NCBI RefSeq assembly: GCF_007164725.1
Contig: NZ_AP019697.1
Location: forward strand, 1,833,501-1,897,500
Direction: 5' to 3'
Length of the DNA stretch: 64,000 bases
Source: Dialister hominis
GTDB lineage: Bacteria; Bacillota; Negativicutes; Veillonellales; Dialisteraceae
Shown here: piece after piece, positions 50,918 through 59,557 of the stretch
Layout: every line of letters starts with the position of its first letter
Numbering within the stretch: position 1 is the first letter of the stretch
Translations under genes and position numbers: made by a program
The notes under the pieces: generated by a model
Databases searched by the model: none
The model's input: only the letters and a program-made list of their open reading frames with translations
What the model was told of the DNA's origin: nothing

Positions 50918-52102
50918 TTAGTCTCTTGTGAAGAGGTCTCTTGTATAAACCTTTTCCTTCACATCTTCGAGGTCTTTTTCTTCGCGGTTGGTGAGGATGA
51001 TGTCGCATTCATCCTTGAGCTGCTGGAGGTCTTTCGTGACGGGGATGCCCATGAAGGAGTCTCCCTTATAAGACGGTTCGTAGATGAGAAGGGGAATGTC
51101 CTTGTTCTTCAGACGCTCGATGACGCCCTGAATGGCGGAGGAGCGGAAGTTGTCGCTGCCGCTCTTCATGATGAGGCGGTAGATGCCGGCTTTCTTCGGA
51201 TTTCTGGCGGCAATGCGGTCAGCGATGAAGGATTTCCTTGTCTCGTTGGAATCGACGACGGCGCGGATCATGGTTTCCGGGATGCCTTCGAAGTTCGAGA
51301 GGAGCTGTCGGGTGTCTTTCGGCAGGCAGTATCCGCCGTAGCCGAAGGAAGGATTGTTGTAGAAATCGCCGATTCTGGGGTCGTAGCCCATGCCTTTGAT
51401 AATGTCGGCGGTCTTCAGGCCCTTTTCTTCGGCATAGGTGTCGATTTCATTGAAGTAGGCGACGCGGATGGCGAGGAAGGTGTTGGAGAAGAGTTTGATG
51501 GACTCTGCTTCAGACGATCCTGTGATGAGGACCGGAATGTTCTCGCGGACGGCGCCTTCCTGTTCCAGGGCTGCGAATTTTTCTGCTTCGGGGCGGAGGG
51601 CTTCTTTTCCTTTCGGGATCCCGACGATGATGCGGGACGGGTAGAGGTTGTCGTAGAGAGCTTTGCCTTCGCGGAGGAATTCCGGTGCGAAGAGAATGGA
51701 AAGGTCAGGATAGACGGCAGAAATTTCCTGGGTGTATCCGATCGGAATGGTGGATTTGATGACGACGATGGCCTTGGAACCGACGCGCTGGATCTGGGAG
51801 AGGATGGCTTCGACGGCCGATGTGTCGAAGTGGTTCGTCTCCGTGTCGTAGTTCGTCGGAGCGGCGATGACGATCAGGTCTGCTTCCCTGTATGCGCTGT
51901 CACCGTCCATGGTGGCGGTGAGGTCGAGATCCTTGTGCGCCAGGTAGTCTTCGATATAATCGTCGACGATCGGGGATTCCTTCCTGTTGACCATATCCAC
52001 TTTTTCCTGGATGACGTCCACGGCAGTGACCTTATGGTGCTGGGAGAGGAGGATGGCATTGGAGAGGCCGACGTAGCCTGTGCCTGCAATTGCGATTTTC
52101 AT
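50918..52102 (-). CDS. ugd: UDP-glucose 6-dehydrogenase
   Basis: 394 residues, normal for bacterial Ugd. It oxidises UDP-glucose to UDP-glucuronate with 2 NAD+. The N-terminal Rossmann motif is GTGYVGLSNA. KSTIPIGYTQE and FAPEFLREGKALYD follow. The catalytic Cys is in GYGGYCLPKDTRQL, and the C-terminal UDP-binding domain includes LLIYEPSYKGDSFMGIPV. It supplies glucuronate or derived sugars for surface polysaccharide, in keeping with the nearby LPS cluster. Single gene with its own promoter. Confidence 0.95.
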   Translation of the reverse strand: MKIAIAGTGYVGLSNAILLSQHHKVTAVDVIQEKVDMVNRKESPIVDDYIEDYLAHKDLDLTATMDGDSAYREADLIVIAAPTNYDTETNHFDTSAVEAILSQIQRVGSKAIVVIKSTIPIGYTQEISAVYPDLSILFAPEFLREGKALYDNLYPSRIIVGIPKGKEALRPEAEKFAALEQEGAVRENIPVLITGSSEAESIKLFSNTFLAIRVAYFNEIDTYAEEKGLKTADIIKGMGYDPRIGDFYNNPSFGYGGYCLPKDTRQLLSNFEGIPETMIRAVVDSNETRKSFIADRIAARNPKKAGIYRLIMKSGSDNFRSSAIQGVIERLKNKDIPLLIYEPSYKGDSFMGIPVTKDLQQLKDECDIILTNREEKDLEDVKEKVYTRDLFTRD

Positions 52103-52136
52103 GGTGAGCCCTCTTTCTGAAGAAATTATCCCTTTT

Positions 52137-52165
52137 ATTATACACTTTTTTCTGGCCTTCAGTCA
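52137..52165 (-). promoter_or_regulatory. Promoter of ugd
   Basis: On the minus strand TGACTG (52160-52165), 17 bp spacer, TATAAT (52137-52142). Confidence 0.6.
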
Positions 52166-52303
52166 TGAAGAGTCGAATGAAAACCGTAAGGCTTTTACGC
52201 TTATGCAAGAAAATATGAGGATCTAGGCCGTATTAATCTGATCATCCCATGTAATATTTCAAAATTATCCGGAACACTAAATCATTCTCCTGCTTGCATA
52301 ATC

Positions 52304-52344
52304 AAAAAACTGTGAAATTAGGATTTCTGATTTCACAGTTTTTT
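52304..52344 (-). terminator. Terminator of the ThrE-type exporter gene
   Basis: AACTGTGAAAT (52308-52318) pairs with ATTTCACAGTT (52330-52340), with A and T runs outside, so it can work in both directions. Confidence 0.88.
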
Positions 52345-52359
52345 ATTACCTTTATTCTT

Positions 52360-53727
52360 TTACCTTCTCTCGCTTGCGTGGTCGAGATTGGCGGCGTCTT
52401 CTATGACGGCTTCCTGGCCATCTCTTTCTTCGAGGATTTTTCTCAAGCGTTCTCTCTTGGAGCGGTCGATGAACTGGTGGGCTATGACGTCGGGGAGTGT
52501 GGCTCCTAAGGCTATGCCCAGGATGACGAGGGCGGCTTCGACGCCGTTTTGCATGGCTAACATGAATTCATCGGTGGTCAGTGTATGGATACGGATGACG
52601 GCGAAGAGGAAGCGGTAGAGGAGGACGCCGGGGATGAGTGGGATGATGGCCGGTGTGGTCAGGACGAATACCGGGGCATGCAGGTTGCGTGCGACGATCA
52701 AGAGGAAGAGTGACAGTGTGGCAGCGCCTATGAAAGAAGCGGTGGCCATGCCTGTTCCGAAGTCGACCATGAGGATGTTTCTCATGTCGACGGTGATGAT
52801 GGCGCCTAAGCATGCGAGCGGTATATATCGTTTCGGGATGTTGAACATGACGCAGAAGCCGGCGGCTGCCATGGCGGCGGCGAGGGCCTGCGCGATGTAG
52901 AGGCTTTCAGGGGCGATGCGGACGCCGGTGAAGTTCGGGACGCTTGTCATGACGGCGACGGCGGAGAGGCCGAATGTCATGGCGGTCATGACAAGGATGG
53001 TCTGCGTAAATCGTGTCATGCCTGAGTTCAGATAGTTCGACAGGAAGTCATCGACGCAGTTGATCAGCGGGACGCCTGGTATAAGTGTCAGCGCACAGGC
53101 GACGACGGGCAGCCACGAGCAGGGCGGCCCCGGTATGTAGAGTGTGAGGTAGGCTGTCGCGGTCGCAAAGAAGGCGCTGGCGGCGATGCCGATGTAAATA
53201 TTGACACCGAAGCGTTCGCAGAGTGTCTTGACGTAGGCACCCACGACAGCGGCGATGAATGTGTAGAGGGCTTCGTACCAGTGCCCGCCAAAGAGGAGGC
53301 AGAAGGCGCTGGATGCCATGCCGATGCAGAAGAGTGTCAGCCACTGGGGATAGAGTCTTTTCCTTGCCATCTGCTGGATGGTCATCATCTGATTCCGGTA
53401 GATGAGGTAGGATTCATTGCTCGTCAGTGCGTCCCAGCTGAGCTGGTTGGCGAGAAGCGTCGTCATCATGTTGACGCCGTGCTTGTAGCATTTGCGGAAC
53501 ATGGTTTCCGACGTGACGCCGTCATCCACATTGATCATGATGGTGCTGTATGTGATGTGGATCTGGACGTTTTCCCAGTAAATGCCAAGGTAAGCGGCGG
53601 CACGGAGCATGTCTCTGACGACACGCTTGCTGCTGGCGCCGTTTTCCATCATGAGCTGTCCGATGTCGAGGATGAGCTGCATCTTGTCCCTGACGGTCAG
53701 CTCTGCTTTATCTGATTTCTTATACAA
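52360..53727 (-). CDS. Threonine/serine exporter family protein (ThrE-like)
   Basis: 455 residues. The cytosolic N-terminus contains the DUF1212 signature (LDIGQLMMENGASSKRVVRDMLRAAAYLGI), then ten hydrophobic helices in two halves. GPPCSWLPVVACALTLIPGVPLIN is the first ThrE_2 repeat, and HAPVFVLTTPAIIPLIPGVLLYR the second. Both halves are fused, as in Corynebacterium ThrE, rather than split in two proteins. It exports threonine or serine, or related small molecules, across the inner membrane. It lies 40 bases downstream of the membrane-domain gene on the same strand. Confidence 0.88.
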   Translation of the reverse strand: MYKKSDKAELTVRDKMQLILDIGQLMMENGASSKRVVRDMLRAAAYLGIYWENVQIHITYSTIMINVDDGVTSETMFRKCYKHGVNMMTTLLANQLSWDALTSNESYLIYRNQMMTIQQMARKRLYPQWLTLFCIGMASSAFCLLFGGHWYEALYTFIAAVVGAYVKTLCERFGVNIYIGIAASAFFATATAYLTLYIPGPPCSWLPVVACALTLIPGVPLINCVDDFLSNYLNSGMTRFTQTILVMTAMTFGLSAVAVMTSVPNFTGVRIAPESLYIAQALAAAMAAAGFCVMFNIPKRYIPLACLGAIITVDMRNILMVDFGTGMATASFIGAATLSLFLLIVARNLHAPVFVLTTPAIIPLIPGVLLYRFLFAVIRIHTLTTDEFMLAMQNGVEAALVILGIALGATLPDVIAHQFIDRSKRERLRKILEERDGQEAVIEDAANLDHASERR

Positions 53728-53767
53728 AAGGCATCACCTCTGATAACCCCTAACGGGATGCGCTGCC

Positions 53768-54643
53768 TTAGAGCGGCGTATTCCTGATGATATCGAAATA
53801 CTCCTGGTACTGCCTTGCCTGTTCGTAGTCGTGGAGCGGGAAGCATTCGCTCACCCAGCGGATGAGGAGCCATGCGCAGCCGAAGAATACGAGGAACTGG
53901 AGTGTCCTGTGAATGGCGGAATAGGACGCTGTGTCCTTCCTGATCCATTTTTTGTCCAGATTGTACGCGCTCTGGTAAATCCAGCGGGCATAGAGGATGA
54001 CGAAGGCCAGGATCCCGAGGTTCATCAGGATGAGGCTCATTCCCCCGATGTGCGTCAGGACGACGTGGGAGAACCACTTGCCCGGGCTGTACAGCGCGAA
54101 GAACATTTCCCTTGGCGTCATCATGATTCCCATGTATGCGTAATGCGTGAGGAAGATGAAGGCGCTGAAGGAAAAGAAACACACGGCTATGAGGCAGATG
54201 AGGACCGCCAGTTTCCGTCCCATGACGACGCGGCAGATGACGTTCATGATGAAGAAGATCAGGAGCAGGATCGCGATCGCTGTCAGGAAGTACGGGCTCA
54301 GGTGGTTGAAGGAGGCGTCCTTCAGTCCGTTCACCGCGTGCAGGAGTACGTAAGGAAATATGACTATCCATGAGAAGAAAGGAATGTAGCCGATCCGCCA
54401 GAACGGATGGAGAAGGCTCTTCCTTGTCATAAATTGTGTCAGGAAAAGGAGAATGAAGCATTCCCCCATGCTCCTCTGGAAGCGGTACCATTCGAAAAGG
54501 CCGGTGATTCCGAGGGCAAAATAGTAAATGAAAACGAGGAACAGGAGAAAAATGGCACCAAAAAAGTACGTCCCGATTTCGCGTTTCGAGACACCTTCCC
54601 ACCAAAGCTTGAGTTTTTCCTGCTCCTGCTCCCAGAAGTTCAT
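53768..54643 (-). CDS. Multi-spanning membrane protein resembling the membrane half of the sulfatase-type transferase
   Basis: 291 residues from the ATG at 54643 (GGGAG 8 bases upstream). Six to seven hydrophobic helices and no soluble catalytic domain. Segments line up by eye with the N-terminal part of the transferase at 47136: FEWYRFQRSMGECFILLFL...FFSWIVIFPYVL against the transferase's LWEWNLSLRDALLTF...LALMLVFPYVI, and a later YAYMGIMMTPREMFFAL against YFLIYGSTFATADFLPF. It may be a membrane-only paralogue or the remnant of such an enzyme. Function unknown. 40 bases upstream of the ThrE-like gene. Confidence 0.7.
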   Translation of the reverse strand: MNFWEQEQEKLKLWWEGVSKREIGTYFFGAIFLLFLVFIYYFALGITGLFEWYRFQRSMGECFILLFLTQFMTRKSLLHPFWRIGYIPFFSWIVIFPYVLLHAVNGLKDASFNHLSPYFLTAIAILLLIFFIMNVICRVVMGRKLAVLICLIAVCFFSFSAFIFLTHYAYMGIMMTPREMFFALYSPGKWFSHVVLTHIGGMSLILMNLGILAFVILYARWIYQSAYNLDKKWIRKDTASYSAIHRTLQFLVFFGCAWLLIRWVSECFPLHDYEQARQYQEYFDIIRNTPL

Positions 54644-54766
54644 TATGTTCACTCCCCTGTCCTCCCGGAAAAGTGCCGGAAGGGACGGTTATTGTTATCG
54701 ATTTCTATCTGTTTCTATCTTTAAGTATATAAGGCGCGGGCCCTGCGGGCAATAGCAGGAGGCCTG

Positions 54767-55495
54767 TCAGGTCAGAAGATGGTCATAAATTTTTCTGACG
54801 GATTCGATGTCCTTCATCTTGAAGGGCGCAAGCTGGCGTGTCAGGGATCCGACGATAGAATGCTTCATCAGGAAACGGCGCGCTTCCTCTCTCGTCTCTT
54901 CGCCGCCGTTTTTGACGTAGCCCCGTTCAAGGGCGTCTGCTCTTTCGCGGGCTTCAGGATAGTTTTCGCGGTAGATTCCCTGAAGAAGAAGGATGAAATC
55001 GAGCGCTTTCTGCGTAGCCGGGTCCTGGGAGTACATGCGGTTTTCCCAGTCAAGGAAATGGATGACTCCGTCGTTCCATGTGATGTCGCGGAGAGCCGGA
55101 CGGCCATGGACGATGCCGTTCTTGTGGAGGGCAGCGAGCGCTGCACCCGCCTCTTCCAGGATGAGTTCCTTCTCTGCTTCGGACTTGTCCGAGTCGAGCC
55201 AGTTTTTCACGGTAGGACCGCCGTCCTTTGTCACCATGTAATCCGGCGTGAGGACTTCGATCTCCGGAACGAGGTCAGGATTATTTCTCCCGGCAATCGT
55301 CATGCGGGCGATTTCATAATAAAATTCCTTTTCGACGGAGTACTTCACGAGCTGGTTTCTTCCGTTCCCCAGCTTTCTTTTGATCCAATACTTCTCCCCG
55401 TCCAGTGTAAAATTCAGGACGCGGTCAGAGGGTCTTTCCGAGATCACCCTGTCCGCCATCCGTCTCAAACGTTCCATTAAAGTTCCTTCCATCAT
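54767..55495 (-). CDS. Lipopolysaccharide kinase-like protein (KdkA/InaA-type fold)
   Basis: 242 residues from an ATG at 55495 (GGAG 7 bases upstream); an ATG at 55477 with GGAAGGA upstream is equally good. Kinase-like pattern: DGEKYWIKRKLGNG (Lys of the N-lobe), VEKEFYYEIARM (Glu helix), YMVTKDGGPTVKNWL (hinge), NGIVHGRPALRDITW and IHFLDWENR (metal Asp). The usual catalytic Asp after His-Gly is Arg here (HGR), so activity is uncertain. Eukaryote-like kinases of this type phosphorylate LPS core sugars, which would suit the neighbourhood. Confidence 0.65.
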   Translation of the reverse strand: MMEGTLMERLRRMADRVISERPSDRVLNFTLDGEKYWIKRKLGNGRNQLVKYSVEKEFYYEIARMTIAGRNNPDLVPEIEVLTPDYMVTKDGGPTVKNWLDSDKSEAEKELILEEAGAALAALHKNGIVHGRPALRDITWNDGVIHFLDWENRMYSQDPATQKALDFILLLQGIYRENYPEARERADALERGYVKNGGEETREEARRFLMKHSIVGSLTRQLAPFKMKDIESVRKIYDHLLT

Positions 55496-55612
55496 CCTTT
55501 GTCTCCTGTATCTTTCAATCATGCATTTACCCTTTATTTTAACATGTGGAGTGTTTCTCGTCAGCATGGAGGAAGGAAATGGGATAGAGAGAATGAAACG
55601 GGAGGGAAATTA

Positions 55613-55790
55613 AAACCATACTACCGGACTTCGTCCGCGGAAATACAACTCATCCCTTTACTTATTAACTTCTGTTTTCGCGCAGCCCTTTTTAGAAACT
55701 GCACCCCTTTCGCCCTTCGGGCACCTTCCCCGTCTGGGAAGGCAAGTATAAATGCCGGCCCCGTTCCTCTCTCTCCGCCCTTCTAAAATA
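55613..55790. repeat. Mosaic intergenic repeats, block J
   Basis: CCATACTACCGGACTTCGTC, CAACTCATCC, TTTTTAGAAACTGCACCCCT, TTCGCCCTTCGGGC and CCCCGTCTGGGAAGGCAAGT modules. No gene. Confidence 0.75.
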
Positions 55791-55876
55791 AGGATTTTTT
55801 ATGGATTGATTGCCTTTTCATAACATTTCTTTATTTATTTTAATCATATAATTTAGTGTCTTATACTCTTTTTCGA

Positions 55877-55904
55877 TTTACATTTCTTTAATCTATGATA
55901 AAAT
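55877..55904 (+). promoter_or_regulatory. Promoter of the first brnQ gene
   Basis: TTTACA (55877-55882), 16 bp spacer, TAAAAT (55899-55904), about 46 bases before the ATG. No T-box motif in this leader. Confidence 0.65.
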
Positions 55905-55949
55905 AGCATAAAATACGTTTCACTCTGCAGTAAAGATGGGGTATCGCTT

Positions 55950-57296
55950 ATGAAAAAATCATCACAGGAATCTTCCCGAGAGTTTATCTCGATCGGGCTC
56001 ATGCTTTTCGCGCTGTTTTTCGGCGCAGGGAATCTGATTTTCCCGGTATTCTTGGGCCAAAATGCTGGCTGGAATACGCCCTGGGCTACGATCGGCTTCC
56101 TGATTACGGGTGTCGGCCTTCCTTTTGCGGCTGTGCTTGCGATTTGTTATTCGGGCGCAGGTCTTAAGGAGCTGGCTTCGCGTGTCCATCCGGTGTACGG
56201 TGTGCTGTTCAGCTCTCTTCTGTACCTGACGATCGGACCGTTCTTCGCGATTCCCCGTACGGCTACGGTTTCTTTTGAAATTGCGGCGGCTCCATTCCTG
56301 ACGGATGCACAGAAAACAATCGGGCTGTATGTCTTCGTTTTCATTTTCTTCCTTCTGTCCTGGTGGCTGGCTGTCACTCCTTCCAAGCTTGTTCCGCGTA
56401 TCGGCAAGGTCATCACGCCGATGCTGCTTCTTTTCCTCTTCATTCTGATCGGTTCTTCTATCCTCTTCCCGATGGGACCATGGATGGAACCTTCCGCTGC
56501 TTATTCGGCTCCGTTGAAGGCTTTCACGAATGCACTGGTTGAAGGCTACAACACGATGGACTGCCTGGCTGGTCTTGTCTTCGGCGTCATTGTCGTGGAA
56601 TCGATTCGTTTCTTCGGCGTAAAGACGAATGAGGAAGTGGCTCGTTCTGCTATGAAGTCCGGCCTCATTTCCACATTCTTCATGTTCATCATCTATGCAT
56701 CCCTGGTCGTTCTGGGCGCTGATGCTGTCAGTGTTCTGGGCCATATGGAAACAGGCGCTCCGGTTCTTTCCGGCGCTTCTGCTTACTACTTCGGCACTTC
56801 CGGTGCTGTCCTCCTGGGACTCATCGTCATCCTGGCATGCCTCACGACTTCCATCGGCCTGATTGCTTCCTGCGCTGCTTATTTCCATCAGCTCTTCCCG
56901 ATGCTGCATCGTCAGACCTGGGCTGCTCTCTTTGCAGGCTTCTCTTTCCTGATCGCTCTCTTCGGTCTTTCTGCCATCATCAAGGGCGCTATCCCGGTAC
57001 TGCTTTTCCTGTACCCGCTGGCTGTTTCCCTGATCATCCTGGCATTGCTCGACAAGCGTTTCGACGGAAGCCAGAAGGTCTATGCACTAGCAACGGCTTT
57101 CACCTTCGTTCCGGCTCTCTATGACGGACTCAAGATGCTGAAGCTCACGACCCCTGCCATGGATCAGTTCATGCATTCCCTGCCGCTTGCTGAATACGAC
57201 ATGGCATGGACACTCTTCTTCATCACAGGCTTCGTCCTCGGATTCATCTGGCACAAGGCCGCTGACAAGGCGCCTGCCACAGCAGAATCCAATTAA
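55950..57296 (+). CDS. brnQ: Branched-chain amino acid:cation symporter BrnQ, copy 1
   Basis: 448 residues with twelve hydrophobic helices. The LIVCS family signature near the N-terminus is ISIGLMLFALFFGAGNLIFPVFLGQNAG. GPFFAIPRTATVSFEIA and YNTMDCLAGLVFGVIVVESIR follow. It imports leucine, isoleucine or valine with Na+ or H+. The start at 55950 has only a weak ribosome site (GATGGGG). The next gene, after about 370 bases, is a close paralogue with a different leader, so the two are probably regulated differently. Confidence 0.93.
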   Translation: MKKSSQESSREFISIGLMLFALFFGAGNLIFPVFLGQNAGWNTPWATIGFLITGVGLPFAAVLAICYSGAGLKELASRVHPVYGVLFSSLLYLTIGPFFAIPRTATVSFEIAAAPFLTDAQKTIGLYVFVFIFFLLSWWLAVTPSKLVPRIGKVITPMLLLFLFILIGSSILFPMGPWMEPSAAYSAPLKAFTNALVEGYNTMDCLAGLVFGVIVVESIRFFGVKTNEEVARSAMKSGLISTFFMFIIYASLVVLGADAVSVLGHMETGAPVLSGASAYYFGTSGAVLLGLIVILACLTTSIGLIASCAAYFHQLFPMLHRQTWAALFAGFSFLIALFGLSAIIKGAIPVLLFLYPLAVSLIILALLDKRFDGSQKVYALATAFTFVPALYDGLKMLKLTTPAMDQFMHSLPLAEYDMAWTLFFITGFVLGFIWHKAADKAPATAESN

Positions 57297-57350
57297 GTGT
57301 ATACTCTTTCAAGTTTCTAAAATTTTTCTAAAATATATGCAATATTCCCT

Positions 57351-57379
57351 TTGACATTCTCATTTCCTCATGCTAGAAT
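57351..57379 (+). promoter_or_regulatory. Promoter of the T-box controlled brnQ
   Basis: TTGACA (57351-57356), 17 bp spacer, TAGAAT (57374-57379). Confidence 0.82.
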
Positions 57380-57385
57380 ATCTCT

Positions 57386-57620
57386 AAATCATTAGAGACG
57401 ATGATCGGAATCAGGCTAGGGATCTTCTCAGAGAGGCGATGGATGGTGCAAATCGCTGAAGTTGAATCAGCCGCGTCACCCGTGAGTTCCTTTTTCGTAC
57501 TCCAATTGGAGGCAGGGAAAGGCGGGAGCCCCGTTAGCGGCGAATTGAGTAATTGGACAAGGTGGTACCTCACAGCATATGTGCCCTGTCGGAGTTTTTC
57601 CGGCGGGGCTTTTTTGTACC
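57386..57620 (+). promoter_or_regulatory. T-box riboswitch (tRNA-sensing leader) upstream of brnQ copy 2
   Basis: Leader of about 235 bases. Stem I features are the AGAGAGGCGATGG and GGTGCAAATCGC distal loop region (57430-57457). The conserved T-box AAGGTGGTACC (57559-57569) is followed by a strong terminator. The specifier is probably ATC (Ile) in TTGAATCAG (57466-57468), which would suit an amino acid carrier, but the loop was not folded computationally. Uncharged tRNA would favour the antiterminator and expression. Confidence 0.85.
57583..57615 (+). terminator. Regulated terminator of the T-box leader
   Basis: Eleven-base stem GCCCTGTCGGA (57583-57593) with TCCGGCGGGGC (57599-57609), then a T run. 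Confidence 0.85.
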
Positions 57621-57664
57621 TACCGGAAGTAGAAGGCGAGTCCTTCGGAAAAGGAGATGTTATT

Positions 57665-58990
57665 ATGGAGAAATCTAAGAATTCCTTCATCGCCATCGGG
57701 CTGATGCTGTTCGCGCTGTTCTTCGGCGCCGGCAACCTGATCTTCCCGGTATTCATGGGGCAGAATTCAGGTGTGGAAACGATTCCCGCTACGATCGGCT
57801 TTCTGCTCACAGGCGTGGGTCTTCCGATCCTTGGCATTGCAGCCATCGGTTACTCCGGGGACGACCTGCAGAAGCTGGCTTCCCGTATCTGCACACCGTA
57901 CGCCATTTTCTTCACCGTCGCCCTGTACCTGACCATCGGGCCGGCCTTCGCTATCCCCCGTACGGCTACGACATCTTTTGAAATCGCCTTCGCTCCGCTC
58001 TTCTCGGAAGAAAGCCGTCAGATGGCTCTCTATGGCTTCGCTTTCGTCTTCTTCGCCGTTTCTTGGTGGCTCTCCGTCACCCCGTCGAAACTGGTCGACC
58101 GTATCGGCAAAGTCATCACTCCGGTTCTTCTGGCATTCCTTGCCCTGCTCTTCATCTTTGCAACGATCGCTCCGATCGGACCCTGGCAGGCTGCTTCGAA
58201 GGACTACATCGATCCGATGAAAGCTCTTTCCCAGGGATTCCTTGACGGCTACGGCACTATGGATGCCCTCGCCGCTTTCGTATTCGGCATCATCGTCGTC
58301 AATTCCGTCCGCCAGTACGGCGCCACGACAAATGAAGAAATCGCATTCATGACCCTGCGTTCCGGTCTCATCGCAGGCCTCTGCCTCGGCATTATTTACG
58401 TATTCCTCTGCTTCATCGGCGCCTCCTCTGTCTCTGAACTGGGACATCTGGAAAACGGCGCTGAAGTCCTCGTAGGCGTTGCACTTCACTACTTCGGTTC
58501 TTACGGCAGTCTCATCATGGGCGTCATCGTCCTCCTCGCCTGCCTAACCACAAGCGTCGGCCTCATCACCGCATGCGCTGAATACTTCGGCCGCCTGATT
58601 CCGGTCCTCTCTTACAAAATCTGGGTGACCGTCTTCGCATTCACTTCCTTCTGCGTTGCACTCTTCGGCCTGACCACCATCATCCATGCCGCTATTCCGG
58701 TCCTGATGTTCCTCTATCCGCTGACGATCTCCCTCATGATCCTCACCTTCACGGATAAACTTTTCCACGGCCACAGAGCTGTCTATGCCTGCGCTACCCT
58801 CTTCACTCTGATCCCGTCCCTCTACGACGGCATCCACACCGCAGGCCTCCAGATCACCACCCTCGACAACGTCATGTCGAACCTTCCGTTCGCACACTAC
58901 GGCCTCGCATGGGTTACCTTCTGCGCCGCCGGCTACATCGTAGGCCTCATCATCGCCCACATGTCGCCGTCTAAAGAAAAGACTGCATAA
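57665..58990 (+). CDS. brnQ: Branched-chain amino acid:cation symporter BrnQ, copy 2
   Basis: 441 residues from the ATG at 57665 (AAAGGAG 8 bases upstream); an open frame extends upstream to 57401 but passes through the T-box RNA. Twelve helices with the family signature FIAIGLMLFALFFGAGNLIFPVFMGQNSG. GPAFAIPRTATTSFEIA and YGTMDALAAFVFGIIVVNSVR parallel copy 1. Clearly a paralogue of copy 1, but well diverged. Control by a T-box implies induction when the cognate amino acid (probably isoleucine) runs short. Confidence 0.93.
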   Translation: MEKSKNSFIAIGLMLFALFFGAGNLIFPVFMGQNSGVETIPATIGFLLTGVGLPILGIAAIGYSGDDLQKLASRICTPYAIFFTVALYLTIGPAFAIPRTATTSFEIAFAPLFSEESRQMALYGFAFVFFAVSWWLSVTPSKLVDRIGKVITPVLLAFLALLFIFATIAPIGPWQAASKDYIDPMKALSQGFLDGYGTMDALAAFVFGIIVVNSVRQYGATTNEEIAFMTLRSGLIAGLCLGIIYVFLCFIGASSVSELGHLENGAEVLVGVALHYFGSYGSLIMGVIVLLACLTTSVGLITACAEYFGRLIPVLSYKIWVTVFAFTSFCVALFGLTTIIHAAIPVLMFLYPLTISLMILTFTDKLFHGHRAVYACATLFTLIPSLYDGIHTAGLQITTLDNVMSNLPFAHYGLAWVTFCAAGYIVGLIIAHMSPSKEKTA

Positions 58991-59008
58991 GGAAATAGAA
59001 AAAGGAGA

Positions 59009-59259
59009 GGGCTGTGACAAAATGTGTAATCATTTCGTCACAGTCCCTTTTTCTATTGGAATATTCCAGTAAAGGATTATCTAACAAATGTATTTATTGG
59101 GTCTATCTGAAAATTTCAAAACCTCGCTGCGCTCGAGAACTACTGTATCCGTCGCCTCCGGCGACACCTTCTACTTTCGGAGCAAGGTTAACACCCTTAA
59201 ACCGAACTTCGTTCGAGAAAAGGAAAAAGCAGAGTTTTAACGGATTTTGTCACATCCCC
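59009..59259 (+). repeat. Terminal-inverted-repeat element, copy B
   Basis: About 250 bp. Left end GGGCTGTGACAAAATG with hairpin partner CATTTCGTCACAGTCCC (59009-59047), right end ATTTTGTCACATCCCC. The interior order matches copy A: AAAACCTCGCTGCGCTCGAG, the CCGTCGCCTCCGGCGACACC hairpin, GGAGCAAGGTTAACACCC and AACTTCGTTCGAGAAAAGG. The best-preserved copy. Bases 59260-59440 continue with other mosaic modules. Confidence 0.85.
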
Positions 59260-59464
59260 TTTTTGTGGGGGAACATGGTAAGACCCGATAGCAAAGAGAG
59301 AGTAAGCCGGACAACCAGCCTGATGGCTGGAGAAATGCTCTATCCGTTTACACCTTCCCTTCCCAGGGCAAGGTCAAGACCGGCCTACGGCCCTGGTAAT
59401 CGTCCCTAACCGTCACTCCTCATTTTCAGTTAATACCCCATTTTTTGTTTTGATTGTTCTTCAT

Positions 59465-59494
59465 TTGCAAATTGTTCCTGCATGATTCTATAAT
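59465..59494 (+). promoter_or_regulatory. Promoter of thiW
   Basis: TTGCAA (59465-59470), 18 bp spacer, TATAAT (59489-59494). The leader of about 60 bases is too short for a TPP riboswitch and shows none of its motifs. Confidence 0.65.
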
Positions 59495-59557
59495 AGGTAA
59501 AATATATTACTTTATTAATGAATCAAGATTTCAGGATTTTTTCTTCAAGGAGGAGTT

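Noticed and set aside
50882-52120. 412-codon plus-strand frame opposite ugd
   Set aside because: Shadow of ugd; composition is unnatural (Gly/Val/Asp/Phe-rich).
53697-54605. 302-codon minus-strand frame overlapping the membrane protein at 53768
   Set aside because: Arg/His/Pro-rich product of the alternative frame; the other frame has proper transmembrane helices and a ribosome site.
57401-57664. N-terminal extension of brnQ copy 2
   Set aside because: It would translate the T-box leader and terminator; family homology begins at the ATG at 57665.
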